A stretch of DNA of 64,000 bases from Sphingomonas nostoxanthinifaciens (GCF_019930585.1 NZ_CP082839.1:248001-312000), one strand, 5' to 3'. Positions 29,958 through 38,899 are shown, counted from the first letter of the stretch. The notes: generated by a model not told the origin, from the sequence alone. A program made the numbers and translations.

Positions 29958-29984
29958 CGGTGCGTCTCTCCGGCGGCGTCCCGC

Positions 29985-30482
29985 TTAGTTCTTGGGCTTG
30001 TCGGTCGGCGCGGCCGGAGGCGTGGCGGGCGCCGCGGGTGCGGCAGCCGCCGTCCCGTCGGTGCGGGCATTGGCCTGCGGGTTGTTGCTCGCGGGCGCAT
30101 TCAGGATATCGCGCGTGCCCTGGCCCTTGTTGACGATGTTGGTGCCCGGGCTGCTCGCCTCGGTCCGGATGCCGACCGGCGCCGCGCCGCCGGCGTCGTT
30201 GATCAATGCGGCTTCGCCCTGGCTCACCGGCTGGCTGCCGCCGAACAGCGCGCTCAGCGCCTGGGTCGAGCTGTCGGCCTCCTGCGGGCGCGGCTGGCCC
30301 GGACGGGGAGGCGCCAGCGCGAAATCCGGTGGTACGGTCAGCGGCGCCTGACGGCCGACCGCGAACTCGTCCGGCGCGCCGTGATGCGTCGCCTGGAACA
30401 CGCCCTTAGGGGTGCTGTGGCAGCCGCCGAGCAGCAGAATCGCCGCCAGCGGCGCTGCCGCAGCCAGATTACGCTTGTTCAT
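29985..30482 (-). CDS. DUF3035-type lipoprotein
   Basis: The 165-residue protein has a lipoprotein signal with lipobox LLLGGC, then a proline-rich region containing APDEFAVGRQAPLTVPPDFALAPPRPG, the conserved DUF3035 core. The remainder is Ala/Pro/Thr-rich and probably disordered. It overlaps the lspA stop by 4 bases; lspA encodes the peptidase that would process this lipoprotein. Function unknown. Confidence 0.83.
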   Translation of the reverse strand: MNKRNLAAAAPLAAILLLGGCHSTPKGVFQATHHGAPDEFAVGRQAPLTVPPDFALAPPRPGQPRPQEADSSTQALSALFGGSQPVSQGEAALINDAGGAAPVGIRTEASSPGTNIVNKGQGTRDILNAPASNNPQANARTDGTAAAAPAAPATPPAAPTDKPKN

Positions 30483-30991
30483 TTCAAACTCTCCGAAGGC
30501 GGGGGCGCGTCGCGCGAAAGCAGCGCGCGCAACACCAGCAAGGCAACACCGATGCTAATCGCGGCATCGGCAACATTGAAGACCAAAAAGGGCGACCATG
30601 CGCCGAAGTGAAGGTTCAGGAAATCGGCGACGAAGCCCAGCCGCGTGCGATCGAGGATATTGCCGACAGCACCACCCATGACGAGACCGAGCGCGACCGC
30701 ATCGACGCGCCGCCGCTCGCGCCACAGCCACACCGCCACGCCAACCGCGATCGCGGCGGTGAACAGGGTGAGCGCCCAGCGCTGCGCGTCGCTGCCGGCG
30801 GTGAGGAACCCCATCGAAACGCCGCGATTCTCGACCCACAGCAGGCGGAAGACCGGGAGGAGATCGACCCCGCCGTCGCGTTCGGCCAGCAGCATGTGGC
30901 GCATGATGACATATTTGCTGGTCTGATCGGCCAGCAGCACGAGCGCGGCGACGAGGAAACCGAGCCGGCGATAGGTGCGCACGCCGGTCAT
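30479..30991 (-). CDS. lspA: Lipoprotein signal peptidase (signal peptidase II)
   Basis: LspA removes signal peptides from prolipoproteins in the inner membrane. The 170-residue protein has four helices and the conserved blocks LLADQTSKYV, VENRGVSMGF, GGAVGNILDR (first catalytic Asp) and FNVADAAIS (second). The ATG at 30991 is preferred. The frame opens 11 codons upstream to 31024, but those codons lie in the adjacent REP-like palindrome. It is downstream of ileS, a common bacterial arrangement. Confidence 0.95.
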   Translation of the reverse strand: MTGVRTYRRLGFLVAALVLLADQTSKYVIMRHMLLAERDGGVDLLPVFRLLWVENRGVSMGFLTAGSDAQRWALTLFTAAIAVGVAVWLWRERRRVDAVALGLVMGGAVGNILDRTRLGFVADFLNLHFGAWSPFLVFNVADAAISIGVALLVLRALLSRDAPPPSESLK

Positions 30992-31000
30992 CCGCCGACT

Positions 31001-31094
31001 GTCATGCCGGACTTGTTCCGGCATCCACCGGCCGGCACGAGCCGAAGCCTGCGGTCCAGTGGCGCGGTGGACCCCGGAACAAGTCCGGGGTGAC
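31001..31094. repeat. REP-like inverted repeat between ileS and lspA
   Basis: GTCATGCCGGACTTGTTCCG (31001 onward) pairs with CCGGAACAAGTCCGGGGTGAC (ending 31094), with CATCCACC/GGTGGA continuing the arms. The element ends 10 bases before the lspA start and begins 15 bases after the ileS stop on the transcribed strand, so it occupies nearly the whole gap. Confidence 0.85.
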
Positions 31095-31108
31095 GGACGA
31101 TCAAGGAT

Positions 31109-34090
31109 TCAGCCACCGACCACCTCGGTGCAGCGGGCGCACAGCGCGCCGTCCTCGGTGACTTCGGGCAGATGGCGCCAGCAGCGGCCGCATTTCTCAT
31201 AGTCGGTCTTGGCGACCTCGAAGCGGACGACGTCCTCGGCGATCGGCACGTCGCCGGCGGACACCTTCACCGGCGCGGTGATCGCGATCTCGGCGAAATC
31301 GACCGAGCGGAGCAGATCGAGATCGGCCTGGTCGTAGGCGAGCGCGGTCACGTCGACCTCGAGGCTCGATCCCACCACCTTGTCGCGGCGCAGCGGTTCG
31401 ATCTGGCCGGTCAGTTCGGTGCGCAGCGTGCGCAGCCGCTCCCACGTCATGCGCAGATCGTCGTCGCGCCAGCCGGCATCGACCGCGGGCCACGTCAGCA
31501 GGTGGACCGAGCCGGTCTCGGGGAAGCGCGTGCCCCACACCTCCTCGGCGGTGAACACCAGGACCGGCGCGGCGTAGCGGACGAGCGCGTGGAACAGGAT
31601 GTCGAGCACGGTGCGATAGGCGCGCCGCTTCGGATCGGTCGGCGCATCGCAATAGAGCGAGTCCTTGCGGATATCGAAGAAGAAGGCCGACAGGTCGTTG
31701 TTGCAGAAATCGGTGAGCGCACGGACGTAGCGGTTGAACTCGAACGCGTCGGTCGCCGCGCGCAGCTCGGCATCCAGCTCGGCCAGCAGGTGGAGCATGT
31801 AGCGCTCCAGCCCGGGCATCTCGGCGGGCGCCACCGTCTCGTTCTCGGCGAAGCCGTCGAGCGCGCCGAGCAGATAGCGGAAGCTGTTGCGCAGCTTGCG
31901 ATAGGTATCGGAGATGCCGGTCAGGATCTCCTTGCCGATGCGATGATCCTCGGTGAAGTCGATCGACAGCGCCCACAGGCGCAGAATGTCGGCGCCATGA
32001 TCCTTCATCAGCGCGATCGGATCGACCGTGTTGCCGAGCGACTTGGACATCTTCATGCCCTTCTGGTCCATGGTGAAGCCATGGGTCAGCACCGCGTTGT
32101 AGGGCGCGCGGCCGCGCGTGCCGCAGCTTTCCAGCAATGACGACTGGAACCAGCCGCGATGCTGGTCCGACCCTTCCAGATAGAGGTCGGCCGGCCAGCT
32201 GAGCTCGGGCCACTTGCCCGATTCGAGCACGAAGGCATGGGTGCAGCCGCTGTCGAACCACACGTCGAGAATGTCGGTCGCGCGCTCGTAATCGGCGAGG
32301 TCGTAGGCGTCGCCGAGCAGCGCCTGCGCGCCCTCGGCATCCCACGCATCCACCCCGCGCTCGCGCACTGCGGCGACGATGCGCGCGTTGACCGCCTCGT
32401 CGACCAGATATTGGCCGCTGCGGCGCTCGACGAACAAGGTGATCGGCACACCCCATGCGCGCTGGCGCGAGATCACCCAATCGGGCCGCCCCTCGACCAT
32501 CGCGCCGATGCGGTTGCGACCCTTCTCCGGCACGAAACGCGTGTCCGCTATCGCGGCCAGCGCGGTTTGGCGCAGCGTCAGCCCTTCGCCTTCAAGCCCT
32601 CTCCCTTGAGGGAGAGGGTTGGGTGAGGGTGCTCCGCCTTCAGCGTCGGAGCGCTCGGCTTCGCCGCGCGCGCCCTCACCCCGACCCTCTCCCCCCAGGG
32701 GAGAGGGAGACAACGGACGATCCATGCCGATGAACCATTGCGGGGTCGCGCGGAAGATCACCTTCGCCTTCGACCGCCACGAATGCGGGTAGGAATGGCG
32801 GAAGTCTGCGCTTGCCGCCATCAGCGCGCCGGTTTCGGCGAGATCGGTGCAGATCGGGCCATCCGGCGCGGTGAACTTCGGGTTGATGACCGAGCCCTGG
32901 CCGCCGAGCCACGCCCAGTCGGCGCGGTAGCGTCCGTCGGCCTCGACCGCGAACACCGGCTCCAGCCCGTTGGCCTTGCACAGCAGGAAATCGTCCTCGC
33001 CATGATCGGGCGCCATGTGGACGAGGCCGGTGCCGGCGTCGGTCGTGACGAAGTCGCCGGCGAGCAGGGGCCGCGGTCGTGCGAAGAATGCGCCGAGATG
33101 GTGCATCGGGTGGCGCGCGATCGTGCCCGCCAGCTCGCGCCCCATGATCGAGCGCAATGGCGTCACCGTGCCGGGCGCGTCGCCCAGCTTGACCACCACC
33201 GGATGGCCGATGCGCGCGCCGAAGCTCTCGAGCAAATCGAGCGCGACCAGCAGGGTGCGCGGCCCTTCGTGAATGCTGTCGAAGCGGGCGAGAACATATT
33301 CGACGTCCGGTCCGTAGGCGAGCGCCTGGTTGACCGGGATCGTCCACGGCGTGGTCGTCCAGATCACCGCATGCGCGCCAACCAGATCCTCGATCGCGCT
33401 CTCGACGATCTCGAACGCGACGTCGATCTGGGTCGAGGTCACGTCCTCATATTCGACCTCGGCCTCGGCCAGCGCGGTCTTCTCGACCGGCGACCACATC
33501 ACCGGCTTGGCGCCGCGATAGAGCTGGCCCGACGCGGCGAACTTCAGCAGCTCGGTGACGATCGTCGCCTCGGCGGCGAAGTCCATCGTCAGATAGGGCT
33601 TGTCCCAGTCGCCGTTGATGCCGAGCCGCTTGAGCTGCTCGCGCTGCACGTTCACCCAATTCTGGGCGTAGGCGCGGCATTCGGCGCGGAACTCGGGCAG
33701 CGGCACCTCGTCCTTGTTGCGCTTCTGCTTGCGATATTGCTCCTCGACCTTCCACTCGATCGGCAGGCCGTGGCAGTCCCAGCCCGGCACGTAGGGCGCG
33801 TCCTTGCCCAGCAGGGTCTGGGTGCGCACCACCATGTCCTTCAGGATATGGTTGAGCGCGTGGCCGATATGCATGTCGCCATTGGCGTAGGGCGGGCCGT
33901 CGTGGAGAATGAACTTGGGCGCGCCGGCACGCGTCGCGCGGGTCTGCGCATACAGATCGTCCGCCTGCCATTTGGCGAGAATAGCGGGCTCCTTCTGCGG
34001 CAGGCCGGCCTTCATCGGAAAGGCGGTCTTCGGCAGGAAGACGGTGTCGCGCCAGTCGCGCGCGGCGGAAGGATCGGGGGTGTCGGCCAT
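31109..34090 (-). CDS. ileS: Isoleucyl-tRNA synthetase carrying a REP-encoded insert
   Basis: IleRS charges tRNA(Ile). The 993-residue protein has HIGH (H74-H77, in GDMHIGHALNH), the editing domain (TTTPWTIPVNQALA, then DAGTGLVHMAPDHGEDD), KMSKS in QKGMKMSKSLGN, the SRQRAWGVP region, and a C-terminal zinc module (CGRCW and CARC). Residues about 458-503 are a Gly/Glu/Pro/Arg-rich insert between QWFIGMD and LRQTALAAI, encoded by a REP-like palindrome; without it the protein would be near 948 residues, the usual size. The frame is intact. Transcribed towards lspA and probably from the folA-ribF side. Confidence 0.97.
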   Translation of the reverse strand: MADTPDPSAARDWRDTVFLPKTAFPMKAGLPQKEPAILAKWQADDLYAQTRATRAGAPKFILHDGPPYANGDMHIGHALNHILKDMVVRTQTLLGKDAPYVPGWDCHGLPIEWKVEEQYRKQKRNKDEVPLPEFRAECRAYAQNWVNVQREQLKRLGINGDWDKPYLTMDFAAEATIVTELLKFAASGQLYRGAKPVMWSPVEKTALAEAEVEYEDVTSTQIDVAFEIVESAIEDLVGAHAVIWTTTPWTIPVNQALAYGPDVEYVLARFDSIHEGPRTLLVALDLLESFGARIGHPVVVKLGDAPGTVTPLRSIMGRELAGTIARHPMHHLGAFFARPRPLLAGDFVTTDAGTGLVHMAPDHGEDDFLLCKANGLEPVFAVEADGRYRADWAWLGGQGSVINPKFTAPDGPICTDLAETGALMAASADFRHSYPHSWRSKAKVIFRATPQWFIGMDRPLSPSPLGGEGRGEGARGEAERSDAEGGAPSPNPLPQGRGLEGEGLTLRQTALAAIADTRFVPEKGRNRIGAMVEGRPDWVISRQRAWGVPITLFVERRSGQYLVDEAVNARIVAAVRERGVDAWDAEGAQALLGDAYDLADYERATDILDVWFDSGCTHAFVLESGKWPELSWPADLYLEGSDQHRGWFQSSLLESCGTRGRAPYNAVLTHGFTMDQKGMKMSKSLGNTVDPIALMKDHGADILRLWALSIDFTEDHRIGKEILTGISDTYRKLRNSFRYLLGALDGFAENETVAPAEMPGLERYMLHLLAELDAELRAATDAFEFNRYVRALTDFCNNDLSAFFFDIRKDSLYCDAPTDPKRRAYRTVLDILFHALVRYAAPVLVFTAEEVWGTRFPETGSVHLLTWPAVDAGWRDDDLRMTWERLRTLRTELTGQIEPLRRDKVVGSSLEVDVTALAYDQADLDLLRSVDFAEIAITAPVKVSAGDVPIAEDVVRFEVAKTDYEKCGRCWRHLPEVTEDGALCARCTEVVGG
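32597..32710. repeat. REP-like palindrome inside ileS
   Basis: The left end is a hairpin CCCTCTCCCttgaGGGAGAGGG, followed by TTGGGTGAGGG; the right end has CCCTCACCCCGACC and CCCTCTCCCCCCAGGGGAGAGGG. The whole is an inverted repeat typical of REP/BIME elements. It lies in frame in ileS and is translated to a low-complexity segment at about residues 461-498. Confidence 0.88.
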
Positions 34091-34122
34091 GATAAGCAGC
34101 GGCCCTTAGCGGAGGTTTCGAC

Positions 34123-35055
34123 TCAATCCAAACGGCCGAGAATCTCACGCGCCTCGTCGCAATCGCGCGCCATCTGCGCGACCAGCGCGTCGAGCGTGTC
34201 GAACTTCGCCTCGGGGCGGAGGAATGCGATCAGCGCCACCGCGATCGTGCGGCCGTAAAGGTCGCCCGAAAAGTCGAACAGATACGGCTCGAGCAGTTCG
34301 AGCGGCGGATCGAAGCTCGGTCGGATGCCGAGATTGGCGGCGCCGTCGACCATTCGCCCGTCGTCAAGCCGCACCCGCACCGCGTAGATGCCGTAGCGCG
34401 GGCGGGCATAGTCGCCGAGCGTCACATTGGCGGTGGGATAGCCGATCGTGCGGCCGAGGGCGGCACCATGCACCACGCTGCCCTCGATCGCGAAGGGGCG
34501 GGTGAGCAGGCGCGCGGCGGTGGCGCAATCGCCCGCGCGCAGCGCCGCGCGGATGCGGGTGGACGAGATGGTGCCGTCGGCATCGGCCACCGGTGCGACC
34601 GTCTCGGCGACCAGCCCATGCGGCGCGCCGAGTGCCGCCAGCACGGCGGGGCTGCCGGCGCGGTCGCGGCCGAAGGTGAAATCTTCGCCGGTCACCACGC
34701 CGGCCGCGCCGAAGCGGCCGACCAGAAGATCCTCGACGAACGCCTGCGGCGACAACACGGCCAGCGCGGCATCGAAGCGCAGTACCAGCGTGGCATCGAC
34801 GCCCGCTTCGGCGAACAACGCCGCGCGCTGGTTCATCGTCGTCAGCGCGAATGGCGGCGTCTCGGGCCGGAAGAAGCGCGCCGGGTGCGGATCGAACGTC
34901 GCGACGATCGCCGGCCGCCCCTCGGCGCGTGCGCGCGCCACCGCGCGGCCGACCACCGCCTGGTGCCCGCGATGAAAGCCGTCGAAATTGCCCAGTGCGA
35001 TCACCGCGCCGCGCAGCGCCGGCGGCAGCGGCATATCGCTCGCGATAAGCCTCAT
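34123..35055 (-). CDS. ribF: Bifunctional riboflavin kinase/FAD synthetase
   Basis: RibF phosphorylates riboflavin to FMN and adenylylates it to FAD. The 310-residue protein has the N-terminal nucleotidyltransferase motif ALGNFDGFHRGHQAV, TFDPHPARFF, the VVTGEDFTFGRDRAGS loop and SSTRIRAAL. The C-terminal kinase domain has GRTIGYPTANV and YGIYAVRV, then ANLGIRPSF. The ATG at 35055 begins the conserved domain. It lies between folA and ileS on the same strand; ribF upstream of ileS-lspA is a frequent bacterial order. Confidence 0.95.
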   Translation of the reverse strand: MRLIASDMPLPPALRGAVIALGNFDGFHRGHQAVVGRAVARARAEGRPAIVATFDPHPARFFRPETPPFALTTMNQRAALFAEAGVDATLVLRFDAALAVLSPQAFVEDLLVGRFGAAGVVTGEDFTFGRDRAGSPAVLAALGAPHGLVAETVAPVADADGTISSTRIRAALRAGDCATAARLLTRPFAIEGSVVHGAALGRTIGYPTANVTLGDYARPRYGIYAVRVRLDDGRMVDGAANLGIRPSFDPPLELLEPYLFDFSGDLYGRTIAVALIAFLRPEAKFDTLDALVAQMARDCDEAREILGRLD

Positions 35056-35090
35056 GGGGGCGGCCCTATAAGCGGCTGGTGCGCGAACGC

Positions 35091-35573
35091 CTAGCGCCGC
35101 ACGAGCGAGACGAAACTGAGCGCGGGATTGCCCGCTTCGGCCGGGTGTTCGGTGCGCGCGATCTCGTGCCAGTCGGGCCCCGGCGCGGGCAGGATGGTGT
35201 CGCCTTCGACCGCGGCATGCACCTCGGTCAGCTCGATGCGGGTGAGGTGCGGCCAGAACAATGCGAGGATTTCCGCGCCACCGATCACGCTGGCCGGGCC
35301 ATCGGCGAGCGCCAGCGCCTCGGCGACCGAAAGCGCGGCCTCTGCCCCCTCTGCGTGCCAGCCGGCATCGCGCGTTAGCACGATATGGCGGCGGCCGGGC
35401 AGCAGGCCGGGCAGGCTCGCGAAGGTGCGCCGGCCCATCAGCATCGGCTTGCCCTGCGTCATGCGCTTGAAGTGGCGCAGGTCGGCGGAGATGTGCCACG
35501 GCAGCCCGCCGTCGCGTCCGATCACGCCATTGTCGGCGCGCGCCACCACCGCAACGAGCTCGCATTCGGTCAT
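35091..35573 (-). CDS. folA: Dihydrofolate reductase
   Basis: FolA reduces dihydrofolate with NADPH and is the target of trimethoprim. The 160-residue protein shows LVAVVARADNGVIGRDGGLPWHI, LRHFKRMTQGKPMLMGRRTF, the SVIGGAEI loop and a normal C-terminus. First gene of the leftward run folA-ribF-ileS-lspA. It is divergent from aat across 74 bases. Confidence 0.95.
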   Translation of the reverse strand: MTECELVAVVARADNGVIGRDGGLPWHISADLRHFKRMTQGKPMLMGRRTFASLPGLLPGRRHIVLTRDAGWHAEGAEAALSVAEALALADGPASVIGGAEILALFWPHLTRIELTEVHAAVEGDTILPAPGPDWHEIARTEHPAEAGNPALSFVSLVRR

Positions 35574-35647
35574 CGCCGCCGCCTAGCAGGATCGTCCGCG
35601 CTCAGGAGCATTTTATTGAGGACCAAGCAGCTATACAGTCTTCGCCC

Positions 35648-36361
35648 GTGACCGCTCTCGATCCCGATCTGCTGCTGCGGGCCTATTCGGTCGGCGTGTT
35701 TCCGATGGCGAGCACGCGCGATGCCGCCGACGTCTTCTGGGTCGAGCCCAAGAAGCGCGGCGTGCTGCCGCTCGATCATTTCCACCTCGCCCGCTCGCTC
35801 GCCAAGACGATCCGGAGCGATCGTTTCACGGTGACGGTCGACACCTGCTTCGGCGCGGTCGTCGCGCGCTGCGCCGAGGAGACCGACGGGCGCCCCGACA
35901 CCTGGATCAGCCCCGATATCGAAACGGCTTATGCCGAGCTGCATCGCCGCGGTTACGCCCATTCGGTCGAGACCTGGCATGACGGCGCGCTGGTCGGCGG
36001 GCTCTACGGCGTGCGCCTCGGCGCGGCCTTCTTCGGCGAGAGCATGTTCAGCCGGGCGCGCGATGCGTCGAAGGTCGCGCTGGCGCATCTCGTCGCGCGG
36101 CTGCGCTGCGGCGGCTTCCGCCTGCTCGACTGCCAGTTCCTGACCGAGCATCTCGCCTCGCTCGGCACGATCGAGGTTGCGCGCGACGCTTATGTCGCGC
36201 TGTTGGACAATGCGCTGGGGCTGGGATCGGGCGTGGGCGTCTCGGCCGGCGTGTCGGCCGACTTCTTCGCGATCGATCGGGGCGCGGGCGACGTCGCCGC
36301 GACCGTGTCGGGCCCGGTCTCCGGGCGGCGCATCGTGCAACTCTTGGGCCAGACATCGTAG
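35648..36361 (+). CDS. aat: Leucyl/phenylalanyl-tRNA-protein transferase
   Basis: Aat adds leucine or phenylalanine to N-terminal Arg or Lys, marking proteins for ClpAP by the N-end rule. The 237-residue protein has LLLRAYSVGVFPMAS, VFWVEPKKRGVLPLDHFH, DTWISPDIETAYAELHRRGYAHSVE, GGLYGVRLGAAFFGESMFS and LDCQFLTEHLASLG. The start is a GTG at 35648. The last 172 bases overlap, on the opposite strand, the 3' end of the DUF2155 gene. Confidence 0.95.
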   Translation: MTALDPDLLLRAYSVGVFPMASTRDAADVFWVEPKKRGVLPLDHFHLARSLAKTIRSDRFTVTVDTCFGAVVARCAEETDGRPDTWISPDIETAYAELHRRGYAHSVETWHDGALVGGLYGVRLGAAFFGESMFSRARDASKVALAHLVARLRCGGFRLLDCQFLTEHLASLGTIEVARDAYVALLDNALGLGSGVGVSAGVSADFFAIDRGAGDVAATVSGPVSGRRIVQLLGQTS

Positions 36362-36843
36362 AGCGCGCTCGGCACGACGTTGAGCGAGGGCGATTCCTTG
36401 TAGAGCCAGCCCGAGAAGATACGCTTCCACGTTCCGTCCGCGCCGTGCAGGTCGGCCTGGACGAAGGCGCCGGTCAGCTGCTCGGGCTCCCAGTCGGCGG
36501 TCGCCTCGCAGGCGCGCAGCCGCACGATCAGGTCGCCGAAGCGCGCCGCCTGGCCCGGATGGAGCGACACGTCGCGGGCGATGCCGTCGCGCTTGTTGAG
36601 CACGCCCAGCACGGCGATCCGCTCGCCCATCGGCGTGACCTGGGTGACCGGCGGCGGGGCGGGGGGCGCTTTCGGGCGCACGGGCACGGTGGCCGAGGCG
36701 GTAGCGTTGGTCAGGTCCGAATCGGGCGACAGCGCCGCCTGCGGATCGGCGACGTCCTGCTGGATGCTGGAGCGGGCGGCCAGCGCGATCGCGCCGCTCA
36801 GCACCAGCGCGGCGGCGATCCCGGCCGCGCGCCGGGACATCAT
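36190..36843 (-). CDS. DUF2155 periplasmic protein
   Basis: The 217-residue protein has an N-terminal hydrophobic signal or anchor (IAAALVLSGAIALAA), a proline-rich linker, then the DUF2155 domain: LGVLNKRDGIARDVSLHPGQAARFGDLIVRLRACE and FSGWLYKESPSLNVVPSALYDVWPKSC. This domain ends near residue 182. About 35 further residues, rich in Pro, Ser, Thr and Ala, run antisense over the end of aat. The ATG overlaps the mlaD stop by 4 bases. Function unknown; the order NDUFA12-MlaD-DUF2155-aat is common in alphaproteobacteria. Confidence 0.85.
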   Translation of the reverse strand: MMSRRAAGIAAALVLSGAIALAARSSIQQDVADPQAALSPDSDLTNATASATVPVRPKAPPAPPPVTQVTPMGERIAVLGVLNKRDGIARDVSLHPGQAARFGDLIVRLRACEATADWEPEQLTGAFVQADLHGADGTWKRIFSGWLYKESPSLNVVPSALYDVWPKSCTMRRPETGPDTVAATSPAPRSIAKKSADTPAETPTPDPSPSALSNSAT

Positions 36844-37334
36844 GGAGTCGCGGGAGCGCCGCCCGCGGTGCCGCCGGTGCTGGCCGGCTTGTTGATGAAC
36901 TGGCCGATCAGCGCCATCAGGTCCATCGCGCCCTGCGTGTCGGTGATGGTGTCGCCATTCTTGAACGGCTTGGTCGATCCGCCCGGCGTCAGCGCGATGA
37001 AGGTGCTGCCGAGCAGCCCTTCCGAGGTGATCGCCGCGGTCGAATCGGACGGCAGCTTGACCGACGGATCGAGCGCGAGGCTCACCGCCACCTGATAGCT
37101 TTGCGGGTCGAGTTTCTGCGCCGAGACGGTGCCAACCTTCAGCCCGGCGACGCGCACATCGGTGCCGACATTGACGCCGCTGGCATTGGGGAAGAGCGCG
37201 GTGACGCGGATCGCGCCCGCGCGTTCGCCGCCGCCGGTGCGATCCCATGCAAACATCACGAACCAGGCGGCGAGCAGCACGACCGCGAGGCCGATGATCG
37301 CCTCGCCGACATTCTCACGAAGCAAAGCGCGCAT
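36840..37334 (-). CDS. MlaD/MCE-domain lipid transport protein
   Basis: MlaD-type proteins are the periplasmic lipid-binding partner of an ABC transporter that keeps outer-membrane asymmetry. The 164-residue protein has one N-terminal helix (IIGLAVVLLAAWFVMFA) and an MCE domain (VTALFPNASGVNVGTDVRVAGLKVGTV, then TSEGLLGSTFIALTPGG). The MlaE and MlaF genes are not in the window. Downstream of the NDUFA12 gene with a 3-base gap and overlapping DUF2155. Confidence 0.9.
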   Translation of the reverse strand: MRALLRENVGEAIIGLAVVLLAAWFVMFAWDRTGGGERAGAIRVTALFPNASGVNVGTDVRVAGLKVGTVSAQKLDPQSYQVAVSLALDPSVKLPSDSTAAITSEGLLGSTFIALTPGGSTKPFKNGDTITDTQGAMDLMALIGQFINKPASTGGTAGGAPATP

Positions 37335-37337
37335 GGC

Positions 37338-37727
37338 TCAGTTCGGGCTCCACGCTTCGTAATCGCCGGTCGCGGCGGCGCGATTGCCCCCGCGCTCCAT
37401 CGCGCCCGACGGGCGGAAGGCAGCGGCGGTGCCGGTCAGGTTGGGCACGGCGGGCTTGATCCAAGGGCGCGGCGGCGGCAGCTCTTCCGGCACTAGGTCG
37501 GTCGTGCCGTGCAGCCAGACGTGCCATTCGGGCGGCACCCGGCTGGCATCGTTCGCGCCGGCGTACATCACCCAGCGCCGCGGCTTGCCGTGCACGTCGG
37601 TCCCGCCCTGGAAATAGACGTTGCCGAGCGAATCGGTGCCGACCTTCGCGCCGTTGCGGCGGCTGAAGATGATGGTGCCGAGGGTGGCACCGTTCCACCA
37701 AGTGAAAATATGCTTCAGAATGGCCAT
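37338..37727 (-). CDS. NDUFA12-like NADH:ubiquinone oxidoreductase subunit
   Basis: This is an accessory complex I subunit shared by alphaproteobacteria and mitochondria. The 129-residue protein has the signature WNGATLGTIIFSRRNGAKVGTDSLGNVYFQ, RRWVMYAG, and PPEWHVWLHGTTDLVPEE. The ATG at 37727 (MAILKHIF) starts the conserved N-terminus; the frame is open 12 codons further without similarity. As usual in this class it lies apart from the nuo operon, next to mlaD. Confidence 0.92.
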   Translation of the reverse strand: MAILKHIFTWWNGATLGTIIFSRRNGAKVGTDSLGNVYFQGGTDVHGKPRRWVMYAGANDASRVPPEWHVWLHGTTDLVPEELPPPRPWIKPAVPNLTGTAAAFRPSGAMERGGNRAAATGDYEAWSPN

Positions 37728-37794
37728 GCGCGCTGCTTTGCCGTGGATCGCATCGCCTTGCAATGGACGATGCCGGGTGGAGTTCCGCCGGCGC

Positions 37795-38250
37795 CTACCA
37801 GCGCACGAGATCGCCCGGCTTTAGCCCGTTGCGCGCGGCGGCGCCGCCGTTCAGTTCGAGCACCGCGGCGACCGGCTCGGTCGAGTCGACCGTCGGGAAG
37901 GTGACGAGCGGGGCGACGCTGGCCGCGATCGACGAGATGCGGTGATCGGCGCGGATGAACACGATATCCAGCGGGATCAACGTGTTCTTCATCCAGAAGC
38001 TCGCCATGCGCGGCGGATCCATCGGGAAGATCATGCCCGCCATCGCCGGCATGGTCTTGCGGAACATCAGGCCGATTTCCTGCTCCTCGCCGGTCTTCGC
38101 CACCTCGACGCTGAAGCGGATCGTGCGCTTGCCGCTCACCACCGTCAGCGGTTTGGCGGCCAGATGCTGTGCCGTCTCCGGCAGATCGGCGCGCGCGGCG
38201 GCGAGGGGGAGGGCGGCGGCAAGCAGCGCCGCCAGCAGGCGGGCGCTCAT
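37795..38250 (-). CDS. DUF192 exported protein
   Basis: The 151-residue protein has a signal peptide ([17 protein letters not shown]) and a DUF192 barrel: [48 protein letters not shown], and the C-terminal [20 protein letters not shown]. The family role is unknown. The ATG overlaps the stop of the cold-shock gene by 4 bases, so the two are translationally coupled. Confidence 0.88.
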   Translation of the reverse strand: MSARLLAALLAAALPLAAARADLPETAQHLAAKPLTVVSGKRTIRFSVEVAKTGEEQEIGLMFRKTMPAMAGMIFPMDPPRMASFWMKNTLIPLDIVFIRADHRISSIAASVAPLVTFPTVDSTEPVAAVLELNGGAAARNGLKPGDLVRW

Positions 38251-38864
38251 TCGGCCGACTCGATCGCGACGACCAGCGGCCCCTTGCGCCCGACGGCGAT
38301 CCGCGCGTTCAGCCGCTGCTCGGGCTCCAGCGCCGCGAAGCCGGCGCGTCGCACCGTCTCCATGTGGATGAAGATATCGCCGCCGCCGCTTGCACGCACC
38401 ACGAAGCCATATCCCTTGAGTTGGTTGAACCATTTGACGGTGACCGGCTCGATCGGCCCCGCCTCGCCCGCCAATTCCAGCGGGTCGATCCGGTCGGCGG
38501 CGCGCTTGGCGATCAGGTCGGCATCGGGGCCGGTCGCGGTCGACAGGTCGAACGAGATGATGCGCACCGCCTGCATGCCGCGATCGCGGTCGGCGGCCTC
38601 CGCAGTCACGCGCGCGCCCTCGGGCAGGGTGCGGCGGCCATGTTCGCGCAATACGGAGAAGTGGACGAGCACATCGCCCTCGCCATCGTCGCCGACGATG
38701 AAACCGAAGCCGCGGGTCGCGTCGAACCATTTGATCGCGCCGGAAACGATGCGCGCGGCTCCGGCCTGTGCCTCATGCCCTGCGACGTCGCGGGCATGGC
38801 TTTCACGCTCATCAACCGACGCACCGGAGGCGAACATCGCCCCCTCGGGTTCACTCATTTTCAC
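38247..38864 (-). CDS. Double cold-shock-domain protein
   Basis: The 205-residue protein carries two cold-shock domains. The first (about residues 38-105) has the RNP motif [18 protein letters not shown] and VLVHFSVL; the second (about 140-205) has [16 protein letters not shown] and [13 protein letters not shown]. Such proteins bind single-stranded nucleic acid and can act as RNA chaperones or antiterminators. A GAGG site 6 bases before a GTG at 38864 supports that start; the ATG at 38858 is an alternative. A perfect 17-bp palindrome lies 35 bases upstream. The stop overlaps the DUF192 start. Confidence 0.9.
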   Translation of the reverse strand: MKMSEPEGAMFASGASVDERESHARDVAGHEAQAGAARIVSGAIKWFDATRGFGFIVGDDGEGDVLVHFSVLREHGRRTLPEGARVTAEAADRDRGMQAVRIISFDLSTATGPDADLIAKRAADRIDPLELAGEAGPIEPVTVKWFNQLKGYGFVVRASGGGDIFIHMETVRRAGFAALEPEQRLNARIAVGRKGPLVVAIESAE

Positions 38865-38899
38865 GCACGACCTCAGGAGAATCCCTCCGACGTATCAGT

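Noticed and set aside
30992..31024. A longer lspA start at 31024
   Set aside because: The extra 11 codons are the end of the REP-like palindrome. The start at 30991 gives the normal N-terminus.
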